Below, one piece after another: positions 22,192-34,346 of a DNA stretch of 64,000 bases. Source of the stretch: Epiperipatus broadwayi (taxonomy: Eukaryota > Onychophora > Udeonychophora > Euonychophora > Peripatidae). Where the stretch lies: NCBI GenBank assembly GCA_028023455.1, contig JAQFVV010000056.1, positions 620,001 through 684,000 of the forward strand. The letters run 5' to 3'. Under the pieces are notes generated by a model. It saw only the letters and a program-made list of their open reading frames with translations. It made no database searches and was not told where the DNA came from. The position numbers and the translations under genes are program-made. Every line of letters starts with the position of its first letter. Within the stretch, counting starts at the first letter, position 1.

Positions 22192-24986
22192 TATTAATTA
22201 TGTTAAACATTAGATTTAATGATTATAATTTATTTAATGATGATGGCGATCATAACTCATGTACAATACCATGTTTAAAAGGTGTTTTAATCAATAATAC
22301 GATATTCATCTTTGATGAAGATGATCAAAACTCATGGACACAACATAATTTTAGCTTTCTATTGTTGAACTATAATTATTAAAACTTGGTTATTATCAAG
22401 CTTAACCCTTAAATACCTAAATGTAAATCAACATTCTAGTTTACTTAACATTTTGCGAGCGCTTTCTTAATATTTGCGAATGCTTGCTCAATATTTACGA
22501 ATGATGATTCTTAATATCTGTGAGCGATGATGATGATGATCATTTAAAACAATAGAATTAAGACAAGAAAAATACAACAATATTTTTAATAAGAACTCGG
22601 AAACCAATTAAGATATATAATTATATTTTATTAATACTATTACTCTTTCTTTCTTTAAAATCAAATTTACTAATTAGATAAATGGCTTATTATTACATTA
22701 ATTCAATATAGAACTAATACAAAATTTTATATACAAGTTCGTCATTTTGGATAATTTTAAAATAAGCTGGCTTAAAATGACATTTAAAAAAAATATTTCA
22801 TGGAATGCTTACTTAAGACTTTCCTAACTTATTATATCATAAAAATAAATTTCATATGTAACCTGTGTTTTATTTCACTTCCATTCATATGTAAGCCTTG
22901 CTTTATAATTTACCATATTTAAACTAATTATGTATAACCTATTCTTTTTACGTGTTTGTATAAGCAGTTACACATGCACACACACCCTGTGATATGTCAA
23001 CATATATGTTTAAAATGTATACCCCTATATTAGAGATTAATACATAAATTACATATATAAAGAATATTCTTGCAACCTTTTAGCAAAAGAAAATAAAATA
23101 CATTATATCAATTTTAATATGCAACAAGATAAAAAAAAAAAAACATTATAAATGCATATATTTATAGGTTGCTCATTATCATAACAAATGAAGAACAATA
23201 AAAAAAAATATTTCAATATTACAATATATAATATTAAAAAATAATAATAAAAAAAATAATGAAAATTTAAGTTTAAAGATTTAAACTGTGTTTGTGTTAT
23301 GTTATGTGATATTGAGAATAACTATCGATAAACAAGCCTTTAATGTTTCTGTATCAAAGAAAAAAAATAATGCTTTGACCAATAAATTAAGGTTTACTTT
23401 TAATAAGCAATAATAAAAGATCTGTTAAGGAAAGTTCATAGTTACCCGATTACTTTCACTTCTTATAAATGTCCCGAGTTTGAATTTTCAGACTGCTTGT
23501 CTTTGCTCCATTTAAAAAAAGAAAAGTTCTTGCAGATACTTTTAAGATAAACATGAATTAATTGACTTGCTTATTTCTTCAATTTTAAAATTATTTATTG
23601 TTGATACTTTTGATAACGCTGAATTCGTTGACTGGCTTCCCTCTACCATTTCAAAAAGAGTTATTTCAAATACTTTTAGATAAGTATGAACTGGTGGATT
23701 TGCTTGTCTCTCCCATTTTAAAAAAAAAAATCATTGTAGACACTTTAGCTGACTGAGGAAAACTTTAACAAAAAATTTGATTCATAGCTTCAAACCTGGC
23801 TATATATGTGGCTTTTATACATTTTCTTTTCCTCTTCTTTCCCCTTCTCCATCCATCCAAAGGTAATGAGCCTAAAATAGGCCAGGAGCCCGAAAAGAAG
23901 CATTTCAAATAGCTTGTGTGGTTGGCTTTAAACTCGATCATTTTGTTGGCTACTATTCGATTGGTATATGAGTCCATAGACAGACTAGTGAGCTAACCCA
24001 TGATAGGAATTTCAAGAAGCAGAAGAGGTGGTTTTAGCAATGCAAATTCATTATATTATATACAGCAAAATATATTAATATCATTTCATAGAATTGTTAA
24101 TAACTTCTTCCAATAAGTTCAATTTTGTTCCATTTTTTCCTCTTTATCTTAATCTTGCTGGGAATTACTTATATATACGCACATCTTCATCTATACTGAC
24201 TTTAAAACAAGAGTCATTTTTTTCTTCCTCAACTTTTAAAGAGTGAAAAAAAAATCAAATCGCTCACTCTCCTTTTTCCAACATTTAAAAAAAAAACTGC
24301 TTGCTCGCTACATCTCTGTTTAATAATAAGGAAAAACTGACTGATCACTTCTCTCCTTCAATAACCTTGAAAAATTGACTGATTACTAAATATTGTTTCA
24401 TTCATTTTTATTGTGAATTTTGGTCAAAGAAAATGACCACCTGCATATCTTATCTTGAGATAAAAGATCAAAAAAAAAATCAGAGTTTGACAAGTTGATG
24501 TTCTATCGTGATTCTCCAAGAAAATTAATAATCACGTTTCATTACATCAAAGCACCCCTTTTATAAAAATAATCTTAGATACAGATAACAAACAATAAAG
24601 CGGGCAATCCATAGTCATTACAAATAGGTGTAAAAGCGTTTTTGTGTTTATACAGATGTTCTTATTCTTTCACACTCTTTTGCACGTGTACATTTTCAAA
24701 TCTTAATCTCTTATCTAGATCACTTTATTTGACACTTTCTTTCTGATCTGCTTTATTTTAACCAAAAATAATGTTAAATAATTTAACACCTTATTTAATA
24801 AGAAAATATAATAAATCAATATTAAATATTATTTCTCATTACATTCTCTTTACAACTGCTTATTTATTACCTATTTATAAATCATATAATAATAAATACA
24901 CACATAAATCTATATATAATAAAAGAAATTTTTTTTTTTAAATTAAATAATATATCCGTGTACTTGAAATGAGTCATATATATACA
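22192..24986 (-). repeat. Left direct repeat (putative 3' LTR)
   Basis: Matches 27778-30327 over its whole length with few substitutions and small indels. It carries about 233 bp (24336-24568) absent from the other copy, with AAAA microhomology at the break. The left edge of homology is TATTAATTATGTTAAAC; the right edge is TATATATACA. A roughly 70-codon open frame on the minus strand (23977-23765) is partly preserved in the other copy but resembles nothing known. Confidence 0.8.
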
Positions 24987-25000
24987 TTTGCCTCACTCCC
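24987..25000 (-). promoter_or_regulatory. Putative polypurine tract
   Basis: On the minus strand GGGAGTGAGGCAAA, 12 of 14 purines, sits directly before the TG that begins the putative 3' LTR. In LTR retrotransposons such a tract primes plus-strand DNA synthesis. Confidence 0.4.
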
Positions 25001-25159
25001 AAACAAAAAAAAATTTTTGATAGTCTCTCATGACACTATCTTCTTTAAACTACTAACCAACTACTTAATATATATATTTGTTGGTTTTTTTTTTCAATAC
25101 AAATTTGACTATGGTCTATTATTGATGACTATCCTCATGAACTATTAAACAAGTGTTAT

Positions 25160-26228
25160 TCATGTATCATTACTTACTGATTCAGAACAACTTGCTATTG
25201 GATTTTCCTTGATCATGGGTCTACAATTTTCGCTTAGATCATTGAAGTTATTCCCAGGCCTACTTATATTCGGTTTGCTAGGTTTTGTGGGATAGTGTCG
25301 GCCTAACTGATTATTCATAATCCTAATGGTGGAGATATTATAACTATATCTCTCCCTCCTAGAATAACATTCAGCTTTACTTTCTGCAACTCCCAGGGCA
25401 TCCAACAGGTCTGCCACTCTCATTGGGGAGTACACACCATCCGCTACCATATATATATATTCCCTGGCATTCCTATGTTTGGTTTGCCGGGTTTTGTGGG
25501 AAATTGTCGGCCTAACTGGTTTCTTCCACCTCTCATATTGGAGATTTTATAGCCATAGCTCTCCTTTTTTTATGATAACTTTCAGTCATCCTTTTGGTAG
25601 CTCCCCTTGTCTCGAACATGTCTGCTAGACTTACTGGGGCATATACATCAGCAGCTATCTTTAATTCTAAGAAACTAGCTTTACTGACTACATCTTTCCT
25701 GAGGTCAATTTGTACCTGTACAGTGGCTACCTTTAGTTCTAGGTTATGGATCTCACTGTATATATCCTCTTTGGGATTACACTGTTCTTGAACAGCAGCT
25801 ACCTCATCATTTTCATATAGCTTGTCTACAGTCACATAACTCTGGCAATATTTCTTGTTTTGGACTGGTCATCCTATTATCAGTTTTTTTACTTAAATTA
25901 GTTACTTAATTATTCATTTCTTGCGATGGTTGATCCATCTTATCAAATCTCTTTGACTGTCTATTAAAAGACTCATGAATTGTTTGGAAGTACTGATCCA
26001 TTTTCTGATTTATTTGGTTCATGCTCTGCTTCATTTCCTTCATCTCTTGTGATTGTTGATCTAGTTTAGTATCAAATCTTTGAGATTGTAGATAAAATTT
26101 CTGATTTATTTCTTGTGATTGTTGATCAAATTTCTGATTTATCTAAGTACAACTTGCAACCACTCTGAAGGGCCTTGTTTTACTACTTCCTCCATTCCTT
26201 CAGTGACTAATTCTTCATCCTGTTCCAT
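25160..26228 (-). pseudogene. Gag-like pseudogene with coiled coil and internal repeat
   Basis: Starting from an ATG at 26228, the minus strand encodes an acidic lead (EELVTEGMEEVV) and, after a stop and frameshift, about 75 residues with recurrent Q(K/R)FD-QQSQE and QKM/MKQSM patterns typical of a coiled coil. The 25835-25533 frame continues with further helical sequence, then VYAPVSLADMFETRG...ESYHKKRRA. The 25450-25160 frame repeats that module as VYSPMRVADLLDALG...ECYSRRER. The product resembles the assembly region of a retrotransposon Gag in composition and position, but I see no zinc knuckle. Several frame breaks show decay. The family is not identified. Confidence 0.4.
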
Positions 26229-26893
26229 CTCAATATTTTTTATACTAATTTATAAACTTATAAAATATTTATATTACTGATTTCTGTTCTGCTTTATTCT
26301 GTTCTGATTTATTCTGTTCTGCTCCCTGATTTCCTATACATCCAGAGTTAAACACCTTTATCTATCCACCCCTTCTCAGCCATAATTCTCCCGATCCATC
26401 CATCTATATCTCAAGTGCCTTTATTTAACTTAACCTCTATCATCACTCCCTTTTACTTATATTTAATTGATAAAGTACGAGGTCATATTCCTTGTTTAAA
26501 AAACATTTATTTAAGAAAAAGCTATCTCTGTATTAGTGCCCTATTTATGCCATCATTTATCCATTTTTTAATGCTTTTATAAAATGTAACTCTCTCTATG
26601 CCCTATTTTAATACACTAAGCCAAAAAAAAAAAATACTTATATAACATATGTGCCTATATTTATAATAGAGTTCACATCTCAAGTTATTTATATACTCAT
26701 CTATCCTTCTAGAGATCTGACAGATATTGATAGCCAAAAGAATGATTAGCAATTCACAACCATGAGATAGATAAAAAAAATTCAATCATCGCATCTAAAG
26801 CATACAATGTTCCATGAACACTCAGATGATCACCCCAATTCAGTCACTCTAAGCTACTACAACCCATAATAGTTTATTGCAAACATTGTTGCA

Positions 26894-27089
26894 TTGCCCT
26901 GCTTACTTCCAAGTCTTAGGGGCTTTAATTCGTCAAATACTGCCTTGCTTTTCTTTAAAGTCTTAGAGGCAACTATTATATATATCAGTAAAAAATACTG
27001 CCTTGCTCTCTCTGGAGTCTTAGAGGCGAAATATTATGTATCAGAAAAACTATGCCTTGCTCTCTCTCTGGAGTTTTAGAGGCAAAATC
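26894..27089. repeat. Tandem array, four units of about 47-58 bp
   Basis: TGCC(T/C)TGC...(G/A)AGT(C/T)TTAG(A/G)GGC recurs starting at 26894, 26941, 26999 and 27053. It lies in the presumed leader between the right direct repeat and the gag-like pseudogene. Confidence 0.75.
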
Positions 27090-27777
27090 ATGGCAGGCCT
27101 ACTGTTAACTGCTTCATGATAAATAATAACTGATATTATAATCTGGGTTGGAGCAGTGAATGAGATAAATCAATCACCAGTGGCATGAATACATCACATC
27201 CTCAAGGCAATGACAAAAATTCTCCATCCATCATCAAAATTGTAACACAACCAACCAAACTCCAACAATCAAATATCCAATCCAACCTCCAAAATCATAG
27301 ATTTTCTATAACACAAACTTTCTATACCACAAACTTTTCAAATATGAACAAAATTATTATTCTAGAATTCAAGGTTATTAATATTTCTATGCTTATCTAG
27401 CAGCAATGCTATATTTTGCTGATAAGCAAAATATTTAAAAAACAGTGCTATTAACTTTAACACTTATTACAAGTTGTGATATCTTTATATTTTAAAAATT
27501 GAAATTAAGCTGTTTAATGGCTGTTTTTATTTATCATCATCCAAAAATGCAACAATACTAATCATCATCATAAGGCCAAAATATTTCTATATAATAATAT
27601 ATAAAAAAAAATTACACACACAAAAAAAAATCTTTTTTTTTTTTTTAAAATTATACATCTGTCATCATTATATACTACACATCTCTCAGGTATGTGGCGT
27701 ATTTCAAGCCCTTATTTGGCTTATTTCGAGCCCTAGTTGGCGCGACATTTGTAACAAAAAATAAATATAGACGAAAT

Positions 27778-30327
27778 TATTAATTATGTTAAACATTAGA
27801 TTTAATGATTATAATTTATTTAATGATGATGGCGATCATAACTCATGTACAGTACCATGTTTAAAAGGTGTTTTAATCAATAATACGATATTCATCTTTG
27901 ATGAAGAATGATCAAAACTCATGGACACAACATAATTTTAGCTTTCTATTGTTGAACTATAATTATTAAAACTTGGTTATTATCAAGCTTAACCCTTAAA
28001 TACCTAAATGTAAATCAACATTCTAGTTTACTTAACATTTTGCGAGCACTTAATATTTGCGAATGCTTGCTCAATATTTACGAATGATGATTCTTAATAT
28101 CTGTGAGCAATGATGATGATGATCATTTAAAACAATAGAATTAAGACAAGAAAAATACAACAATATTTTTAATAAGAACTCGAAACCAATTAAGATATAT
28201 AATTATATTTTATTAATACTATTACTCTTTCTTTCTTTCTTTAAAATCAAATTTACTAATTAGATAAATGGCTTATTATTACATTAATTCAATATAGAAC
28301 TAATACAAAATTTTATATACAAGTTCGTCATTTTGGATAATTTTAAAATAAGCTGGCTTAAAATGACATTTAAAAAAAATATTTCATGAAATGCTTACTT
28401 AAGACTTTCCTAACTTATTATATCATAAAAATAAATTTCATATGTAACCTGTGTTTTATTTCACTTCCATTCATATGTAAGCCTTGCTTTATGATTTACC
28501 ATATTTAACCTATTCTTTTTACGTGTTTGTATAAGCAGTTACACATGCACACACACCCTGTGATATGTCAACATATATGTTTAAAATGTATACCCCTATA
28601 TTAGAGATTAATACATAAATTACATATATAAAGAATATTCTTGCAACCTTTTAGCAAAAGAAAATAAAATACATTATATCAATTTTAATATGCAACTGAT
28701 AAAAAAAAAACATTATAAATGCATATATTTATAGGTTGCTCATTATCATAACAAATGAAGAACAATAAAAAAAAAACATTTCAATATTACAATATATAAT
28801 ATTAAAAAAAAATAATAAAAAAAATAATGAAAATTTAAGTTTAAAGATTTAAACTGTGTTTGTGTTATGTTATGTGATATTGAGAATAACTATCGATAAA
28901 CAAGCCTTTAATGTTTCTGTATCAAAGAAAAAAAATAATGATTTGACCAATAAATTAAGGTTTACTTTTAATAAGCAATAATAAAAGATCTGTTAAGGAA
29001 AGTTCATAGTTACCCGATTACTTTCACTTCTTATAAATGTCCCAAGTTTGAATTTTCAGACTGCTTGTCTTTGCTCCATTTAAAAAAAAAGAAAAGTTCT
29101 TGCAGATACTTTTAAGATAAACATGAATTAATTGACTTGCTTATTTCTTCAATTTTAAAATTATTTATTGTTGATACTTTTGATAATGCTGAATTCATTG
29201 ACTGGCTTCCCTCTACCATTTCAAAAAGAGTTATTTCAAATACTTTTAGATAAGTATGAACTGGTGTATTTGCTTGTCTCTCCCATTTTAAAAAAAAATA
29301 AATCATTGTAGACACTTTAGCTGACTGAGGAAAACTTTAACAAAAAATTTGATTCATAGCTTCAAACCTGGCTATATATGTGGCTTTTATACATTTTCTT
29401 TTCCTCTTCTTTCCCCTTCTCCATCCGTCCAAAGGTAATGAGCCTAAAATAGGCCAGGAGCCCGAAAAGAAGCATTTCAAATAGCTTGTGTGGTTGGCTT
29501 TAAACTCTATCATTTTGTTGGCTACTATTCAATTGGTATATGAGTCCATAGATAGACTAGTGAGCTAACCCATGATAGGAATTTCAAGAAGCAGAAGAGG
29601 TGGTTTTAGCAATGCAAATTCATTATATTATATACAGCAAAATATATTAATATCATTTCATAGAATTGTTAATAACTTCTTCCAATAAGTTCAATTTTGT
29701 TCCATTTTTCCTACTTTCTCTTAATCTTGCTGGGAATTACTTATATATACGCACATCTTCGTCTATACTGACTTTAAAACAAGAGTCATTTTTTCCTTCC
29801 TCAACTTTTAAAGAGTGAAAAAAAAAATCAAATCGCTCACTCTCCTTTTTCCAACATTTAAAAAAAAAACTGCTTGCTTGCTACATCTCTGTTTAATAAT
29901 AAGGAAAATAATCTTAGATACAGATAACAAACAATAAAGCTGGCAATCCATAGTCATTACAAATAGGTGTAAAAGCGTTTTTGTGTTTATACAGATGTTC
30001 TTATTCTTTCACACTCTTTTGCACGTGTACATTTTCAAATCTTAATCTCTTATCTAGATCACTTTATTTGACACTTTCTTTCTGATCTGCTTTATTTTAA
30101 CCAAAAATAATGTTAAATAATTTAACACCTTATTTAATAAGAAAATATAATAAATCAATATTAAATATTATTTCTCATTACATTCTCTTTACAACTGCTT
30201 ATTTATTACCTATTTATAAATCATATAATAATAAATACATACATAAATCTATATATATATAAAAGATTTTTTTTTTTTTTAAATTAAATAATATATCTGT
30301 GTATTTGAAATGAGTCATATATATACA
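27778..30327 (-). repeat. Right direct repeat (putative 5' LTR)
   Basis: Second copy of 22192-24986, in the same orientation 5586 bp downstream. It lacks the 233-bp block and has a few other small indels. Just inside it, on the minus strand, lies GTTACA followed by TGTCGCGCCAACTAGGGC (27752-27735), which distantly resembles a TGGCGCC-type primer binding site. If so, the LTR would extend about 24 bp further than the shared homology. This is weak. Confidence 0.75.
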
Positions 30328-30789
30328 ATATATATATATTTACAATACTATGTACATGTTTAATTATTCACAATTCTGCTTCATCATAATTGAATGCCTG
30401 TTCCTGATATTTTCTTTCTTCAGTAATTTTTTAAAACTCTAATGAAAACATAGCAGTTTCGTTATTGGTAGATCTAGCTTCACCATTTATTTTAATACTT
30501 TTAAGAGTGTAACAGTTTCAGAATCTATAAATCAATCCACTGTATGAAGTAATTAACTTAAAATTATACAATCCAGATTCTCAATAAAAATTTTTATAAA
30601 AACTTAAGGCTTTCTGTTGCAATATAAGACTATCAATTGGAACATTCTTATAATTCATATTTCACCATAGATTTAAGGCTTGATAACAAAATGTAAGCTA
30701 TTATACATGATATACTATGTATATGAGGAGAGGTTGGAACAAAATATAGCACACATCATGGCTCCACTGTATTAATAGTTAATATTACT

Positions 30790-32380
30790 AATCTTCAGAA
30801 ATACTTTCCATGAATTTAAGATAGAACTTGGAAATTATTTTAAAATATTAACTAATTTTGACAATGACTCAGATTTAAACTAAATGATATTTTACTATAC
30901 AAAAAACAACTATTCACAAATAAATTTTCAGCTAAACATGACAATGTATGAAAAAAAGAATGAATATGAAAACATTTAAAAATGATCCACTTAGAGAAAT
31001 TAAATACAAGGAATTCTGTAAAATGGTATAAAGAAGAATTAATGGACAACATTAAATATAACTGTTAGTTGGCAAGAAATAATGTAGAGAACAACGTTTC
31101 AAATATATACTAGATTTTATTATTTGAAGGAGAAAAAAAAATGACACTATTACTAAAAAAAAAACAAAAAACATCATGAATTGCATATGGGAAATGATGG
31201 AATCACTATTGATATCTTAAAAGAATGCAAAGAAACAAAGAAATTGTTGACAAAGCTATACACAACAAATTCTAAATGATATAGATATAACAGATGATTG
31301 GAAGAATGCAGTCATGATATTGATATTAAAGAAAGATAAAACAATTTTAAAATTACACACCTACTTGTTTTCTACAAAATCTTTGCTAAAAATATTATGA
31401 TTCATTTACTAACTCTGGACTCTATCCAAAATAACAAGTTTGATTTAAAACTGGTTTTAACACAGTTGATCACATCGAAGTATTAAGAGAAGTTATAGAA
31501 AGGAGCAGTGATATGAGATACCATTATATTTTGAATTTGCAGATTATGAAAAGATATTTCATTCTATAAGTATTTTATCTGGAAATTAAATCTTTGAAAC
31601 ATTAAAATTTAGGCCCAAAATATTATCAAATTTTGAAGAATATTCATCAAAATGTAAAAGCAGTGATTTGATTACATAATATTATTAAGAAAATTAACAA
31701 TTGTAAGGGACTCCATCTAAATTTAATAGCGAGATGAAAATAAGAAAGCAGGCATAAAGACAAATGTAAAAAGACTAAAGTAATATTCATTGAATTTTCA
31801 AAAAAAAAAAAAAAATGAAAATAATGACTGGTATTAATAATTTCAAATATCAATAAACTTATCTACATATACACATAGTGGAAAAAATTAATAATGAAAT
31901 TAAGCTTAAGTGGGGTGCTTTTCATAAAAATAACTTAATTTTAAAAGGAAATATAAATGATCAATACTTGTGTTTGGATATGAGCAATATAACTTGATTA
32001 AAAAAAAACAAGACATATTTCAGATCACAAGATAAAATATGGAAAGATGAATTATGGGAGTAAGACAGGGATTAAAATATATGAATGAAAAAATGGATAT
32101 TACTGTCTTCATTGAAAAATTAAGAAGCTATAATGTTGCTGGACATGTTAGAAAAGATAGTAGTGGATAAACAATTGAAATCTTAAACAAAATCATTGAA
32201 AAAATTATAAGTTTGAAATGACACTCACTTGATATTCTGCAAGAACAGGTGATTGCATATGGGTCATTGAAATTTTAATTTAGATCTCAAAAGATTGCCA
32301 AAGGCCTCAAAAAAAGTACATGTGACCTGAATGGGTAAGAAAATTGATGGAGTGACTTGGAGAAGTTATGAATTAGGTTT
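30790..32380 (+). pseudogene. Highly decayed RTE-like LINE copy 0
   Basis: Plus-strand relic of the family whose best copy is at 49084-55555. Recognisable pieces in order: FKIEL and DNDSDLN from the linker (about 30.82-30.89 kb); a block equal to GNDGIxIDILKE (about 31190-31240); DDWKNAV (about 31290); VDHIEVLREVIER (about 31450-31500); a DYEK motif-A relic (31545); and RLPKASKKVHV...MGKKIDGVTWRS at the end (32290-32370), matching the family's C-terminal region. Many stops and frameshifts. The 120-codon open frame starting at 32331 begins inside this tail, then runs into unrelated A+T-rich DNA, so I do not treat it as a gene. Confidence 0.7.
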
Positions 32381-33084
32381 GTTTAGATTTTCATTCTACA
32401 ATAAATTAATAATTATTGAATCATATAATGTCACTGTTTTGATCATAGATATTTTGAAATTTTGTTTTTACAGATTTTTCTATCTAAATAAATTAAATGG
32501 GACAATCAATTCATATATTATGCAAAAATTCAATAATGGGCAACCGTTTTTATTCAAAATGCTAATATCATTATTCTTTTTGATTTTAGGCAATAATTTA
32601 CTGCTTTTATTAATATATATCTTAAAAGGTCCAAGAATATTGATGCAACAATATTATTCAGCAAGAAATAAAACTTTTTTCAGAATTTTATGAAACTAGA
32701 GTTTGAGCATAATCATTGTATTAACTATGCATATATCATTGTATAAACAAAATTTTAATATCATTAACACTTAAATTCATTTTAGAATTTTAAGAAGTCA
32801 TCAACTCAGACTTCCTAGCAAACCAGTACTATGAATTCTACTTTTACTTAATGAATTACTCTTACAAAAAAAAAAAATTATACCAAGTAAGTTTCTTTAA
32901 GATCAGCTATAACAATCTTCAACTTTGACAACTCCTTCATGGTTTGAAGTGTATCTCAAGTAAATTCTACACATTCTAATCCTATTAACTTATTTTTTTA
33001 CTACCATTATCATTATTAATGTTACAATCATTTTTATCATTCAAATGAGCAATCCCTTATGCAAAGCGGTCAGTTAGATTTTAC

Positions 33085-33264
33085 GAGGGACAATTTTTAC
33101 ACTATTTTTTCAGATTTTCCACATTTTTGGAATATAGAAAATTAATACATATACCAAGGTTACAATCATTTTTCAAGTGAAACCCCTTTCTCAAATCTAG
33201 TTTTGATTGTCATTGTCCATACAAGATTACAACAACTAACCTTTTCTTCTAAAATTTGTCCCTC
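33085..33264. repeat. Possible short inverted-repeat element
   Basis: GAGGGACAATTTT (33085-33097) and AAAATTTGTCCCTC (33251-33264) are inverted copies about 150 bp apart, with slightly higher G+C between. It could be a small MITE. No clear target duplication. Confidence 0.3.
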
Positions 33265-34294
33265 TTGTTATTTTTTTTTTTCTTACAAATTAAAATTGAT
33301 TATTACTTGCATCCCAAAAAAATTGGAATTAGAATTGTTATACATACATGTTTTAACCTCTAATTAGACATTATCATTATAATAAAATAAATAAATAAAA
33401 ACTTGAATATGTATTCTTGTGTTAATTTAAAATTAATAGTAAAGAAATAATTAGATTTATATTATTTATATCTATTTTGTAATATAAATTTTATTAAATT
33501 ATTAAAACTTAAAATACAATTTATAAAAGGAAAATATAATTAGCATAAAATGTCCTACATGTTATTATTTCAAAAAAGTGCCTCCTATTTAGATAACATG
33601 AAATCTAATTAACATAAAACAGTATAAACGATTCTAACAGTTTATGCTAATGGATTTTGATTTTCATTATGTGATTATATATATATAATTTAAAAAGTTA
33701 TTATTTTCACTCTACTCTAGAGCCATCTATTTACTATAAACTTAAGGGAGGATCATATTATGTTACTGATTATATACATTTAAGGCAATACTTTAAAATA
33801 TGGTATTGCTAGTAAGTATTGTTACTAATTACTGTACAGTTTTAAAATATTACAATTTTGTGTAGTATAGATCTGTGGTAACCAAAATTTTACAATTAAT
33901 GTACCAAATTTTTTACTTTTGATTTCATCTGTGCCATACGAATTTTATGCTTCTTGTAAACTTTTCTATAAAATACAATATGTTCTAAGTAAATAATATT
34001 TAAGATTTTTTCCTAATATATCACTTTTCTACTATTTCTAATTGAAAAATGAATTATCACATGACTGAATAATTTCAAATAGTCCTTCAAAAGAATTATA
34101 AAATCGCTTATGGATATGTTCTTGGTTCTGCTAACCTGAGTGCTTTTCACAAAATACCCTTGGACATTAAATACAATTTCATTGTAAAGAATGGTTTACG
34201 TTCCAATAAATATGTATTACACTTTATTATAAAGTTGTCTTAAAAGTATTTACACTTTATTATATATATTTTTTTATTGTATGTAATAAATGCT

Positions 34295-34346
34295 TTTTAT
34301 TATAATAATAATAATAACAACAACATCATCATCATCATCATCATAG
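34295..34346. repeat. Compound AAT/AAC/ATC microsatellite
   Basis: Consecutive runs of ATA, ACA and ATC triplets. Confidence 0.85.

Larger units (their letters stand above)
22192..30327 (-). mobile_element. Long-LTR non-autonomous LTR retrotransposon (LARD-like)
   Basis: Two direct repeats (22192-24986 and 27778-30327) flank a 2.8-kb interior. Three features agree on minus-strand polarity. The shared right edge of both repeats ends in CA, so on the minus strand each starts with TG. A purine-rich tract (GGGAGTGAGGCAAA, complement of 24987-25000) lies directly before that TG in the left copy, as a polypurine tract should. The interior holds a gag-like pseudogene on the minus strand. No protease, RT or integrase is seen, so the element would depend on a partner. 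A plain segmental duplication is the alternative. Target duplications cannot be judged in this A+T-rich flank. Confidence 0.55.

Noticed and set aside
32331-32693. 120-codon open frame on the plus strand
   Set aside because: It begins inside the C-terminal region of a decayed RTE-like LINE and then reads A+T-rich DNA, giving a low-complexity hydrophobic sequence.
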